From Branchiostoma floridae (Eukaryota > Chordata > Leptocardii > Amphioxiformes > Branchiostomatidae), in NCBI RefSeq assembly GCF_000003815.2, contig NC_049991.1, positions 18,566,037-18,630,036 of the forward strand: DNA of 64,000 bases. Direction: 5' to 3'. The notes under the pieces were generated by a model. That model searched no databases and was not told the origin of the DNA. It saw only the letters and a program-made list of their open reading frames with translations. Positions 32,701 through 43,730 of the stretch are shown here, in pieces; positions within the stretch are counted from its first letter, which is position 1; the number at the start of each line of letters is the position of its first letter. Both the position numbers and the translations under genes were made by a program.

Positions 32701-35663
32701 TCTTCTGCTTTTTGTATGGTATTCCTTTGAGACAGTGCGAATCCACTCCATTCAGCTACAATATTCTTTCTGATTTTTCATCATTTGGGCTAACTTTTAT
32801 CGGCATCCATGTTTCCAAAAATAAATTTTACATATACAAACCCATTCGTTCTAGCTGGATGGCCTTAAGACAAATCTTTTCACCCGCCTCTCCGTCCATT
32901 CATTCATCATTTCTACTGTCGCCATAAATTTTACCTCCCTTTATCCATCTGCGCCTGTCCCGTCCAGGTGAAACCCATAGTCCTTGGTGAGTACCCCCAG
33001 CACGTATACGGAGCGTCGCCGTTCGTCGAGGTGTGGCGCCCCGCTGCCGACAAGCGCACCTTCCGCCTCAAGGTGGCCATCTCCCTACCCGTCACACGGA
33101 AAGGTATTTTGGATGTTGTTTATTTGGCATGACCAACAAACAGCCTTTAGGGCACAACACGTCATTTTTATTTTTATTTTTGTACAGTAAGTACAAGCTA
33201 CGTGAAACGGAACTATGAGGTTTGATCAATATCATATTCATATCGTGAATCCTTTTTTTTTATAAATGATCTTTGTCGTGTTGGAGATCGGATTCTCCTC
33301 AAGCACAGGATTTCAGAGTTTTATTTTCAATTTCCGCCCCTTCTTGCTTAGACTTAGATCTTACCTTTTTGGAAATAAAATATGTAAATAAATGCAGTGG
33401 TTTATTGTCTAACATTGTATGCTGTTAGACCTATTATTAGTGACTTTGAATTAGGAACGTCGCACTCCTCTCTATTATTGATAAAAGCCATCTGTCCTTG
33501 AATGACCTTCAGGTGACTTCACCCCGTCTGACGCTGACCTTCACCTCCTGCTGCACGCTGAAGGTCAGTGGACGGACGTGACGTCAGAGGTCAGCCACAA
33601 GAAGAGCGAGGACGGGAAACTGCTGTTAGACACTAAGTACTGTGGAGGGTGAGTGTTGGCTCATGCTTAGGTCACATTTCCAACATGGGGCCCGGCCGGG
33701 CTGTTCGCCCAAACGAAAAATACAGTTGTGTAACAAGAAAAATTGTGATTTCGGGCCAGGCCCCGGTTTTGAAACGTGACCTAGGCATTATGGGTGGTTT
33801 ATGTGTAACGTTATACATTGTATCTCTGTCTGTCTGCCTGTCGGTATCAATCTCTCTGTTTCGCTCTCTGTCTGTTTCTCTGTCTTTTCCTTTCTCGTTC
33901 TTTCTCCCTTTCTCTCCAACTCTCTTTCTCTGTACATGTGTGCATGCATGTGTTGCAGTTAATTATCAAGATTCAGAAATGATTTTATGAAGAAATGTTC
34001 TTAATTCAATGCAAGATGGAGTAACGTGTATGTTACAGTTCATAATCAAAGTCCAGAGATGTTCCAATGTAAGATATAAGGCAAAATTGTATTAGTGAGT
34101 TTAATAGCGCTCCTTTTCTATGTTTTCATGCTTTCTTTCTTGTCAGTGATAAAGATGTCACGTCACTGCAGGTACATGGCGCTGGAGACCGCAGACGACC
34201 TTGACCTGAAGGACCTGTATGACCTAGCGGACGCAGTTTGGGAAGGGTCACAGGCCTGCCTCATCCTCAAGCAGAACCGGCGGGACCGCAGCCACGTGAT
34301 GATCACGTGCGTGCCACGTGAAATGGCCTCCGCGATCAGCAGGTGGGTGGCCAAACCTTGAGAGTTCTGTCTTATTACTGTAGCCTCGATACCATGGATA
34401 GTAGTTCGCTCTGACATTTAGTATATACTATAGACAGTCGCTTCTCGCTCCAACATTTATCATACACTATATACAGTCGCTTCTCTGCTATAGCAGAAGG
34501 GAACATAAGAGGGAACAACTAACCAGGCGCTGTATATCAACTCAGAATGTACCAAAACGTTTAATTTCACTTATTGTAGACAGCAATAAAGTCGTTTGAT
34601 AGCAGTTCAGCACCAAGGACTTAAGCATCGTGTCTTTAGTTTTGCATGCTGTAAAGCTCTGGGAAGTATTTGGGTGGATGAAACGTTAAGGGTTTGTGTG
34701 TAGTCACTGTAGATAGCAACAAAGTCGATTGATGGCATTTCAGCACCAAGGGCAAGGGCTGTGTCTTGAGTTTCTTACGGAGGTTTGAACAACAACGGCG
34801 AGAATATCAGGCTTTCGGTACGGTGTAACTGGTAGATGCTATGGACGATAACAAAGTCAACTGGTGGCATTTCAGCACCAAAGACAGCGACTCGAAAGTC
34901 TAATAAACCGAACAAGGTAGGTTGGTAACCTTATTAATCATAGCCATTTTCCTTTTTTTCACTTTTCTCCAGAGTTCTGGACAACAACGGCTGGACCGGT
35001 CCGGAGCCGACCGAGCCGGTGTTCCTACAGGACGGCCAGCCTGTGCAGGTGACGCTGGACGGGAACGTGCGGCCCCGCGGGACCTGGCCGGGGGACAGGG
35101 TCACCATCATATACAACTGCAGGTAAAGTCGGGCTAACACATGCGTATATTAAGTATACTAATGTCCATATAAGGTGGAGTTCTTATCCTCTATCAGGCT
35201 CCACAGGTTGTTGAAAAAAATAGCAGAAATTCTGTAAATATAGACACAACATGCCAAGGGAGGTATCTGTCCGATGAGTATGGTTCTCTCCCGCTCCACC
35301 TCTCTTATCTTTTCTCTCTCTCTCCCTCTATCTCCTTATCTGTGGGTGTATATGTAAGCATGTCCATAAATTTACCACAGTCCATTGTAGAGACGAAGAA
35401 TCATTCTTTCACCAGTGTAGGATATGACGTGATGACTCCTTACCCCTCTCTCCAGACACAAATGCCACCGTGAGTTCTTCGTACGGCCCCTGGAGACGGA
35501 GGAGGGCTATCCCGTGGCCGTCGCCATGGATACCGAGTACTACGTGGGAACGGCGGAGTTCAGCACCCCGCTGCACTGGAAACTGGGGGAGGGGGGCGAC
35601 ATCAGCAAGGGCATCCGGGCACTCAGCAGCCTGCCGATCAACTTACCGGTCGCTCAGAAGTAG
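26739..35663 (+). CDS. PIDD1: PIDD1-like protein (LRR-ZU5-ZU5-UPA) without death domain
   Basis: Vertebrate PIDD1 scaffolds caspase-2 activation and NF-kB signalling after DNA damage or centrosome stress. Coding exons: 26739-27254, 27560-27664, 28425-28577, 29348-29498, 30374-30425, 30901-31063, 31684-31854, 32346-32534, 32968-33103, 33513-33648, 34172-34342, 34973-35122, 35456-35663. All phases agree, giving 766 residues (human about 910). Leucine-rich repeats fill residues 23-300 (LRLHDNNITELPREI, LRCLDLSDNSLTQL). Two ZU5 regions follow, then a UPA region (CLILKQNRRDRSHVMITCVP, TGPEPTE, ALSSLPINLP) that matches human PIDD1 in order. The stop after LPVAQK leaves no death domain. The two positions equivalent to HFS are Q449-F450-S451 and K587-Y588-C589. 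An in-frame TAA at 26661 precedes the first ATG (26739). Paralogous LRR-ZU5 proteins are the main alternative. Confidence 0.85.
27837..27892. repeat. 27-bp perfect inverted repeat with 2-bp spacer
   Basis: The left arm (27837-27863, ctctccctctccgccacccg...) and right arm (27866-27892) are exact complements around aa. It is preceded by (tgact)n-like tgacttgacttgactt and lies in intron 2 of the PIDD1-like gene. It may be the join of two inverted element copies. Confidence 0.9.
28122..28388 (+). repeat. 5S rRNA-derived SINE
   Basis: The head resembles 5S rRNA: cccgatcctaagatctcgga, agttaagcaac, cttggatgggagtc and a terminal gctgtagcc. It is followed by a body (gagggacgtaaaacgggggt, cccgtg, ccacgttaaac) related to the tRNA-headed SINEs of this window. 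The tail is a short ATT/ATG repeat (gatgatgattattattatc). Confidence 0.85.
29000..29397 (+). repeat. Tandem duplication with a dead copy of PIDD1-like exon 4
   Basis: About 195 bp of intron 3 and the start of exon 4 are present twice. The first copy (29139-29203) keeps cacag|cataa...gacta and ctgcccgacaatctcgacca but has an in-frame TAA. The second continues into the real exon at 29348. Flanking intron phrases (ttgaatacttcagtacag, ccactaaatgataacctg) are duplicated too. Confidence 0.85.
29497..29562. repeat. (GTTT)n microsatellite
   Basis: Runs of gtttgtttgttt directly after the exon 4 donor of the PIDD1-like gene, interrupted by ctctgtttgctt. Confidence 0.9.
29585..29825 (-). repeat. Antisense SINE body
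   Basis: On the minus strand it carries gggaaaggcactattcaaga, gacgtccctcggatagggcc and ccacacccaccagactt. The order is the same as in the SINE at 61628-62120; the head is missing. Confidence 0.75.
29826..30110 (+). mobile_element. LINE 3' end
   Basis: Reads LNYILGGDNPHCVQVGKYIH, then a stop and a 3' region ending in gtacttttgtcgtgtcaata with an AATAAA. It is an inverted partner of 24555-24815. Confidence 0.7.
30655..30872. mobile_element. MITE next to the PIDD1-like exon 6 acceptor
   Basis: Inverted ends aactTgatatgattttggaa-acggtcag and ctgaccgtttccaaaatcat surround about 120 bp. The same family lies at 36965-37340. The right end is about 30 bp before the acceptor (cctcag, 30895-30900), inside the usual branch-point zone. 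Confidence 0.75.
31268..31360 (-). other. tRNA-like fragment: intact T-arm and B box, no D-arm
   Basis: The minus strand contains a perfect T-arm, cccgggttcgaatcccggg, and a short possible acceptor pairing (ctag with ctag). The part where D and anticodon arms should be is too short. Next to it is the hairpin gttttctgtcc...ggacagaaaac. Most likely a decayed tRNA or SINE head, not a working tRNA. Confidence 0.4.
31926..31999 (+). repeat. Partial duplicate of PIDD1-like exon 7 with its donor
   Basis: The last 73 bp of exon 7 (from gagatcgtggtgaagataaa) are repeated 144 bp downstream, almost identical, including a donor (aaag|gtgagg). No proper acceptor precedes it. It could act as a competing donor or be a recent dead duplication. 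Confidence 0.85.
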
Positions 35664-36960
35664 CGCAGAATTTTCATGTAGAACTTTTTTTTCTGTACAT
35701 CGTGCTGCGCTCTCACTGCGACCTAAATAGGATATGTGTATCCTTCAATTTCACACTGGGTATATCATACAAAATGTAAAAGTGTGACCGAGAAGACAGC
35801 AAAACACACAAAGTGTGAAAAGATTCGTTTTTTTTAAATGCAATTCGTTGAGCGATATGTCAAATTTTAGGTCGGAGAGAGAGCGTGGTGAGAGCGCCGT
35901 TCTAATGGAAAGGGGGTGTCATTTATAACTGAATCCTGTTAGACAAAGAACTACTTATAAGTATACTTGTAAGTTATTGTAGGCTGGCGTAAAATGTACT
36001 GTTACGAGTTTTCCAAGTAGACTCCAAAGAAACGTGTACAATCCCAGTCACACACGCCATCTGCTGGGTCCTTAATACATTATTATGTAAATATCCAAGA
36101 CATTTGCAGGGATATATATGTAAAGTTTAGGACTTTGAGTACTCTTGCCAGCTTGAGGGTTCAAGGCTTTGATGATCGCAAGCTCACTGGCCACCTATTT
36201 GTTATATTTTTCTCAGGATTCCACTATGATCCAAAGTACCCCAGGGCTACATTTTCTTTTAGTCTGTGTCCATTTTCTTTCTGGGGTTATAAGATAGTGA
36301 CAATATTAATGTTCACAAACTACCGTTGCTTTCACGGTCGCCTACGTTGATTAGCGCAATGTCGTTTTAAGAGCAAGCGCTGTTAACATCGCAATTTCGC
36401 TTCCGCTGAGTCATACTATGAATTAAGTAATGTATTATTGAAATAAGTGTGCTTTTGCGAAGTATCCATGAAGCATTAGTTACTATGATGACAAGCACTA
36501 TTTCATAATTTCCATTCTATTCTATCAGAAGCTACTTAATTTGTTGCACTTACTTGTTGGAAATAAATATATTGAATACCACGTCTTAAATTGTAGTTTA
36601 AGATATCACAAGTTGGGACTTTTCCGAGTAGCCTTTTTAACTTCTACTTCTCCTACTGGCTGATTTAGTCCTTACTATTTAATATATATATGTAAGTGAG
36701 CAGCTGAGCTGGTCTATATCATGATGTTTCGACGTAGGGAAAAGAGATGTTGTTACTTGTAGACTTTCTGAAACAGCGTTCTAGTCTTGTTACGTGGTGT
36801 CCATTTATTCAAAAAATTGAAAGAAGAATCGGAGATATCGATAAATCTATCTTACGTGACATTCTAATGACGTGACGATGACATTATACCACTGCCAATC
36901 AGCATTAAGCTTCTTTGTCTTTAAATTTCAAGGGGCAGTCAGTCATGAAAGTGAATGGAA
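35664..36960. other. Intergenic stretch after the PIDD1-like gene
   Basis: 3' UTR and spacer. Possible polyadenylation signals are present downstream of the stop (aaataaatat near 36560). No gene, RNA or repeat partner was recognised. Confidence 0.5.
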
Positions 36961-36964
36961 GCTA

Positions 36965-37340
36965 ATATGTGACGTCGATGTAGGTTAGACATCCAGGTAA
37001 TAAGATACGCCAAAAATAGTTACTCAAGCAACTGGATATGGTTTTGAAACGGTCAGACGTTTCGGAAAGAATCCACTTCCNNNNNNNNNNNNNNNNNNNN
37101 NNNNNNNNNNNNNNNNNNNNNNNNNNNNNNNNNNNNNNNNNNNNNNNNNNNNNNNNNNNNNNNNNNNNNNNNNNNNNNNNGTCTTCATTCATAGTTAGAG
37201 TAAAAAAGACCGTTTCTTGCAGATCACTTCAGTGTCACTGACGAAGGAAAGTGGATCTTTCCGAAACGTCTGACCGTTCAAAACCATATCCAGTTGCTTG
37301 AGTAACTATTTTTGGCGTAATATGTGACGCTTTTCCAGCT
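36965..37340. mobile_element. MITE with long inverted ends, containing an assembly gap
   Basis: The left arm (acgccaaaaatagttactca, gcaactggatatggttttga, cggtcagacgtttcggaaag) is mirrored on the right up to 37330, about 90 bp per arm. The centre holds 100 N (37081-37180), probably because the hairpin disrupted assembly. Confidence 0.85.
37081..37180. other. Assembly gap (100 N)
   Basis: A run of 100 N, probably of conventional rather than measured size. Confidence 1.
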
Positions 37341-38279
37341 TCCTTGGAATGCCGTTTGCAATGGGGAGGGGAGCTAGAAAAATATTTTACCGTCCAACAT
37401 CTGCTTTGAGATTACGTCACGCATACAAAGTGGGCAACTAAAGTGAAATGGAGTAAAACGAGTCAATTTTCAATACATTCTAATGGTATAGTCTTTATCG
37501 TTATATGGGCAGCACACACCCTTGTAACTTCGCTTGATCTATCCATGAATTGACAGATGATGAAACCTTATGTGTTCTGCTGCTTCAGTGGTCATCCTGT
37601 CGTGTACAACTACAGGGCACTGGACCATCCCTTACGTCCGAAAATGTCAGTATCCTGAGTATTCAGAATTGAAGAGCAGGCCAAACTGGAGTGGATACTC
37701 CTACCGGACTGAAAAACTCTACTCTACTCTACTCTACTCTAGAAAAACCCTGCAGTTTTATTGACAGTGTAGTTTGTTACATTCAGCAAAACAGTTCAGT
37801 CTCTTTGTTTCACTGATTTCCGATAACAACGCATTATACTGTTTTTGATATATCATTTTTTTCATACAAAATATAATCTTCTACATACAAAATCGGTATT
37901 GATACAAAATCGTAATCTAAGCAAAATCGGTGAAAGCGGCATATACAAGTATCGTTCATATAGTATGACGGGATAAACGCATGTTACAATGAAGTCCTCG
38001 TCTACTTGCGTGCAGCGTGACAATGATGCATGGGCACGGCAGCAAAGTCTGAAGCAAGCGTCGGTTGTGAGAAGAATGACGTGACTGTTCATGGTTGTAT
38101 TCTGTTGTCAAATTCCATTCGCTCAGTACTATATAACGTTATATTAGTAGTAGTAGTCCACTGTATTATATTAGCTAAATTCATCGCCCAAAACGGTCCA
38201 TTTCGGGTTCTAACGTTCACCTTAGTACATGTGGTTAAATTCCTTGGTGGCGGTGGTTCAACTCGCGTGCCCCACGGTT

Positions 38280-40060
38280 TCAGTAATCCTGACTTGCCGA
38301 GCTCAATTTTTTTCCCTGCCTGATCGACGTCTTCTTGGGCAGCAGTTGAGGCAAGATGTTTGGTAACACTCCGCCCTGGGCAATGGTCACTCCAGACAGC
38401 AGTTTGGCCAGCTCCTCGTCATTGCGGATGGCCAGTTGTAGGTGCCGGGGGATGATCCTATTCTTCTTGTTGTCGCGGGCAGCGTTACCGGCCAGCTCTA
38501 AAACCTGAAGAACACAACAACAAGAAAGAACAGTCGACGTAGTACTGTAAGTTCATTTAAGTTCGCGAGATTTTTAAGTTCGCGTATTTCGCTGAGACCT
38601 CTGCTTCGCGAAGTCATCTACTCGCGAACATGCATGTTCGATATCGTCCCCCTCCCCACATCCTCCGTCCAAAAGATCCAGTCTCTGCAACTACGTGTTT
38701 ACTATGATAGCAACTTATACCAATGACAAGACTCAATTGATAACAGACTATTTATTCTTTTCAAACCGAAATAAAAGTTGATTCAACACATATACGATAC
38801 ATGGAGTCATTATTGTATAGGAATGTGCCACTGGCGACCGGAGGAAAATTAAAGAAACATGTCGGCTTTGTTTACTAACAAAACTTTAACGTACACGCCG
38901 TGACATGGCTGCGATAATAATTTACTTAGTACATTATCCTAGTTTAACTAGATTTCTACAAGTTACAAACAAAACAAAAAATAAAACTGAGTAGTATTGG
39001 TTTTTACAAATACAAGTAATGGCTATGGAATTACAGCAACTAAGATTTACAACAAATATTATAATAGCGGGGAAATTTTCACGACTAGAAACGTGGCAAC
39101 AAAACTCCGCTTACATGTCGAAAAAAAAGACATTCGTTTCATAATTCTGAGTTAGAACTGCTGTAAATATAGGAGGGATAAACTCTTCACCTTCTTGTGT
39201 ACAATTTGTGTCCACAAATTACGCTGAAAGTTTAAAACTTAGCGTCGTCTTTCACGCCGAAAATATTTCAAAATGGCGCCCGCGTCGCTTGTGTTTGGCG
39301 TGGGTATCCCGTCAGCCTGTGCGGCAAATGTGATTGCGACATATCAGAGGTCATTGGCCCTGTTGCGTTCCGTGCGCTATCGTCAAATCACGGCCCAAAC
39401 AGGCCTAAATGAGCCAACAATGAGACAGTGGCTTGGTAGAAACACATTTTTTATTTGAGTACACCAACTTTAGACATTGTTTGAAGGGTAACTATGAACT
39501 CTAAGGCGTAAATGGCACCTTTGACGGCATGACTAGTGTTGCGGTGTGGGTGGGAGGGGGGCACTCGCTACCGTCATAGTACCGGAACGTAACTTTTGAA
39601 AAATAATTGAAACACCCGCTCGCGAACTCAAAGATCTCGCGAACTCCCGATTTGCTCAAACTCGCGAAATTAAGTGCTCGCGAACATAAATGAACTTACA
39701 GTAACCTTAGCAGGAATGCGAGAAAATCTGGAAGACGAAGCAAGCAGAGGGATGTGTATGCATGTGGCACTTTCTACATATGTAGAAGACACGAAAAGGT
39801 CTGCCAAGCAGGACTAAGAATCACTCCCAAACACACATAAGCAAAGCACCAGTGAAGGACAACAACAACAACAACACCTCGGCGGTGAGGTACTCCAGCA
39901 CGGCCGCCAGGTACACCGGGGCGCCCGCTCCAATCCGTTCGGCGTAGTTGCCGTTCCGCAGGAAGCGATGGACTCGCCCCACCGGGAACTGTAGACCGGC
40001 CCTCGCAGACCTACTCCTGGGTTTCGAGCGAATTTTCCCGCCTTTTCCCCGTCCGGACAT
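38280..40060 (-). CDS. H2AX: Histone H2A.X with one intron
   Basis: H2A.X is the H2A variant whose C-terminal SQ motif is phosphorylated at DNA breaks. Exon 1 (40060-39878) encodes [20 protein letters not shown] to EYLTAE (61 residues). The donor is GAG|GTGTTG. Exon 2 (38504-38280), after acceptor cttcag, encodes [20 protein letters not shown] through [12 protein letters not shown] and LLPKKTS, and ends [11 protein letters not shown] before TGA (74 residues). The total is 135 residues, against 143 in human H2A.X. The terminal S-Q-D-Y is the diagnostic feature. The intron (1,373 bp) is unusual for an H2A gene and holds a 1.16-kb transposon. No histone stem-loop was seen after the stop; an AATAAA lies about 520 bp downstream (minus strand, 37757-37762), which suggests a polyadenylated, replication-independent transcript. 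Confidence 0.93.
38545..39701. mobile_element. TA-flanked DNA transposon in the H2A.X intron
   Basis: Inverted ends ctgtaagttcatttaagttc and gaacataaatgaacttacag are flanked by TA on both sides (38543-38544, 39702-39703), as in Tc1/mariner insertions. Many cgcgaa repeats lie near both ends. A plus-strand frame (39273-39455) reads [20 protein letters not shown] and later [17 protein letters not shown], which has a helix-turn-helix look. It is too short for a transposase. Confidence 0.8.
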
Positions 40061-40085
40061 GTTGCAATGTTATCCTGAGGATGAT

Positions 40086-40283
40086 ATAACGCTGGTTCAC
40101 CTTTATCCGCCGGGTAACCTATATCCGTTGCTGTCAGAAACGGACGAGAGCTTCAAACTACAATATTTTGAACATATTACAGCTTGAAACCACTTCCATC
40201 CAGTTGATATCCCTTAATACCATGTTGGTAAACACAAGGAATATAGGCTACCCTGCGGATAGAGGTGAACTAGCGTTACCTTG
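40086..40283. mobile_element. MITE directly upstream of the H2A.X ATG
   Basis: Left end taacgctggttcacctttat and ccgccgggtaacctatatcc; right end is the imperfect reverse complement (ggctaccctgcggatagagg, tgaactagcgtta). The element starts about 25 bp from the H2A.X start codon, so it must carry the 5' UTR and probably the promoter. A partial relative is at 52130-52230. Confidence 0.7.
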
Positions 40284-40615
40284 CAATAAAAGAGCTGAAG
40301 ATTTGACGATGGATGTTTGGAAGCTTTTCCACATTCGGACTTGTGAGGAGTATCACGTCGACAACAGATGGCTGATCAGTAGACAGTAAGTACTTCACCT
40401 GTCGAGACCGAACCATGTACCATTATAGGGGTATGTCGGAATAACAACAATGGGGTGACAATTTGAGGTCGGTTTGTTTCCATAGTATACATAGCCATTT
40501 TGTTGTTGCACTTAAGTCTGCGAAAATTTGGCATAAAATTGGGCTTTGGGTTAAATTGAAAACTGACAGTGTCTGTAGTCAAATGTAAGATATTGTTTTT
40601 CGCCCAATTATTGTA

Positions 40616-41095
40616 TTGCTTTGTCTTCGTATTTATCTGCATAGAACACCTGTTGAATCCCTTCAGCTGACTGCATTTGAAAAACTGATTAAACCGAAGG
40701 CGGATTCCTGCGTAGTTCCTCGGGTCTGGAACGAAGACGCTTCTGGCGCGCTTCGTGAGCGGCGGTATCGCCGCGCGTCAAGCTCCACTACAATGCTAGA
40801 AGATCTGAAATGGAACAGTCTACAGAACAGAAGGAAGTCTGCCCGCCTTGGAATGTTGTATAAAATAAAACATAACGTTGTCTACACAGATGGGTTGAGG
40901 GGAAAACTACAGCCCGCCCCACCCCGAGCGAGACGTTCTCATGACAGGCAGTTGGTACAAACTGTCTGTAAGACACTCTACCGTAAGGCCTCCTTTTTGC
41001 CGCGTACTATCAGTGACTGGAACCTACTGCCACAAGTGGCGGTCGAAGCCATCACCATTGACACGTTCGTGTCAACGGTCTCCAAGCTGATGTGA
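40616..41095 (+). pseudogene. LINE reverse-transcriptase C-terminus
   Basis: The frame contains RRKSARLGMLYKIKHNVVYT, GLRGKLQPAPPRARRSHDRQ, LYRKASFLPRTISDWNLLPQ and VSTVSKLM before a stop. This is the standard ending of CR1/L2/jockey-type non-LTR reverse transcriptases. No catalytic domain lies upstream, so it is a 5'-truncated copy. Confidence 0.88.
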
Positions 41096-41324
41096 AAACC
41101 GAAACCTTGACCGGTGACCTTGACCCTTCACTCACAAGCGACAGAATAATCAGCACGTTGATTGTGGTCGCTTCAACAGGAAGATCAAACTTTGGATACA
41201 AGCCTTTACACAACAATTAGAAAAAAAAATTCTGAAAAAAAAGGTTTGAGTTAAAACAGTCAATTGGTACTTGGGGCCGGGAAGGTATCTAATAGTATAT
41301 TAGGTACTAGTACGGAAATATGCG

Positions 41325-41490
41325 AACCGCGTGGCGCAATCGGCAGCACGTTTGACTCAGGAACCCCAGAAGGTCCTGAGTTCAAATCCCGCCGTGTCAC
41401 CGATCTTGTGCCCTTGGGAAAGGCACTTTACACGACTTTCCTATATAGGCTACAAAAGTCTTCAGCAAATTGAAGTTGGTAGTCTATTGC
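41325..41490 (+). repeat. tRNA-derived SINE head and central domain
   Basis: Contains ccgcgtggcgcaatcggcag, gagttcaaatcccgccgtg, cttgtgcccttgggaaagg and cactttacacgactttcc. Nearly the same as the copy at 1868-2035, and likewise cut short after ttgaagttggtag. Confidence 0.85.
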
Positions 41491-42439
41491 ATACAAGAAT
41501 GACGGATGATGTATCAGCAAATCAATCAATCTTTATTCAAATCAATATGCCGTACACAATTTAACAATGCCGTAATCTTTCACAATGCAGAAAAAGTCAC
41601 TTTTATATAACTAAAAGTCTTCAAATTTCCATACTTTTTTGTTCTTTCCCTAAAATGTTTTTATCTGTGATTATACAGTTTCATTTAGATACGATAATAC
41701 GTGTTAACATAATGTCAAAACAACATGTTTGCTGCCAAGGTACTTATAATGAAAACTTCCTCTGAGCAAGCCATTTCGAAGTGTAGCATGAACTGACGAG
41801 ACTTTGAATTTTAACGTTTTTCATTCAGACTTTTAAAAGTGCTTGGTCTGTTTTCGATGTTGTTTATTTCTTGCTGATATTTTTATACTTCTACTCTTTC
41901 TTCACAAGCTTTCATGCAATTTTAGTTAAGCACAAGCAATATTTACAAGCAGTAGTTTTAGTCTTCCCCGGTACTTTTGTTACATCGCCGTGGTGGTCAG
42001 GCTTGGGTGCCTCTAGGATCCTGTGCTCTATACGGACTGGGAATAGAGTGTTCTGTTCTTACACATAAGAGTTTTGTAGATGACCAAAATCTTAATACGA
42101 GACACATGTGATATCACTTGACATTAAGCTTCCTTTGTTAAGATCAACCATAACAATCATAACTGCCCTTTTAGGTATTCAAAATACAACATGGTACTCT
42201 ATCACACCTGTTGCTATTTGGGCACGTTTCAAATATATACTGTAACATTATTTAACAGAATAATTAAAGCATTCATTAAATATCTATAAAACTCACACAT
42301 GGCAAATATACTGTACAAAGTATTATCAGAGCAGTACCTCCTGTACTGATGGCAGAGGTGGGGACATCATGATACATATCATGGACTAAATCACTAAGAT
42401 CATGCATCATATTAAAACATATCAAACAGTCATGGTGGA

Positions 42440-43700
42440 GCGATCACTTTTGTCAACATTTTGCCATGAGTCCTGAGATGACCAGACGAAATTTTCATCC
42501 CCCAGGGGTCATAGAAATCTCATTGATCTTTCCTCCCATCATGGGAACAAACAGCTACTTTATATCCTTGACTTCCAATGAATTAAGTTCACGCAATATT
42601 TACAAGCAGTAGTTTGTCTTTCTGACCGATATTTCATCAAGTGACACAAGTATCATTGCAAAGTTATTTACAAGTTTCTTTGTTGAGCATAATTGCTATT
42701 GTCATCAACATCATCCAGTCATCATCATCTATTTTAGACAGTCGAAAATAGAACTTGGTGATCTAACACACCAAGTCCTAAATTTTCTTGCTATTTGAAA
42801 ATATTTCAAAGACCAACACACAATAAAAGTTTTGACATTTGGCATCTATAAGATGTCTGGACGTACGTAACCAAGAATATCTACTGATAACAGAAGTAAA
42901 CTCATCTTAGGTCTTGGACCAAGTTTTGACAAGCACAGTCACATAAACAAGCAAAAAAATTAAATGATCAATCTAACGTTATGTCATGGAAGGAACCTAC
43001 TCCCCATGGCTCCAGAGATGTCCACACCAAATTTTCATCCTTGAGTGCTCATTAATGAGCTTTCGTTTACATCATGGGAACAAAGGCATTTTTTATCATT
43101 GACTTTTGATGAATTAAGTTCATGAAATATTTACAAGCATTGGTTTGTCTAAAATCTCATCAAGTGACAAAAGTATCATATTCATTGCACAGTTATTTAC
43201 AGTTTTCTTTGTTAAGCATAATTGCTATCATCATCATCATCATCATCATCCAGTCATTATCATCTATTTTAGACAGTCAAAAACAGAACTTGGTGATTTA
43301 ACACAACAAGTCCTGAAAGTTCTTGCTACAAATATTTCAAACACCTACATGTACACGTGTACATAATGATAGGTAAATGTACTTAAACATAGACTTTTGA
43401 AAACCAGAACAATTACTGATAATAGAAGAGACACATCTTTGACCAAATTGATACTATTACACACATGAACACGCAAAAAATTCAGATCTGATGACAGACA
43501 CATTGCCTGGACTCCTAGACTTAATTGTTAAACATATCATACACAGAAATACACAAAAAAATTGATCGGTAATCATGTAGGGATCAGTTCAACATTCATT
43601 TTGTCACCCCTCCGTAGACGACCACACCACGCTAGTCTTGTGCTTTAATTGATGCCCATCAGGAGAACAAAGAGCTATCCTTGATTCTTAGTGTCAATTA
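42440..43700. repeat. Tandem repeat, two full and partial further copies of a 540-600 bp unit
   Basis: Shared landmarks: gatgaattaagttca, aatatttacaagca, catcaagtgaca, tttgttaagcataattgct, atctattttagacagtc, gaacttggtgat. Copies start near 42450 and 42990, with fragments at 41930 and 43590. The array lies directly after the Ulp1-PHD stop codon and may form its 3' UTR. Confidence 0.75.
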
Positions 43701-43730
43701 GTCGTTTGAACACGGCAGAACAGTTTTTTC

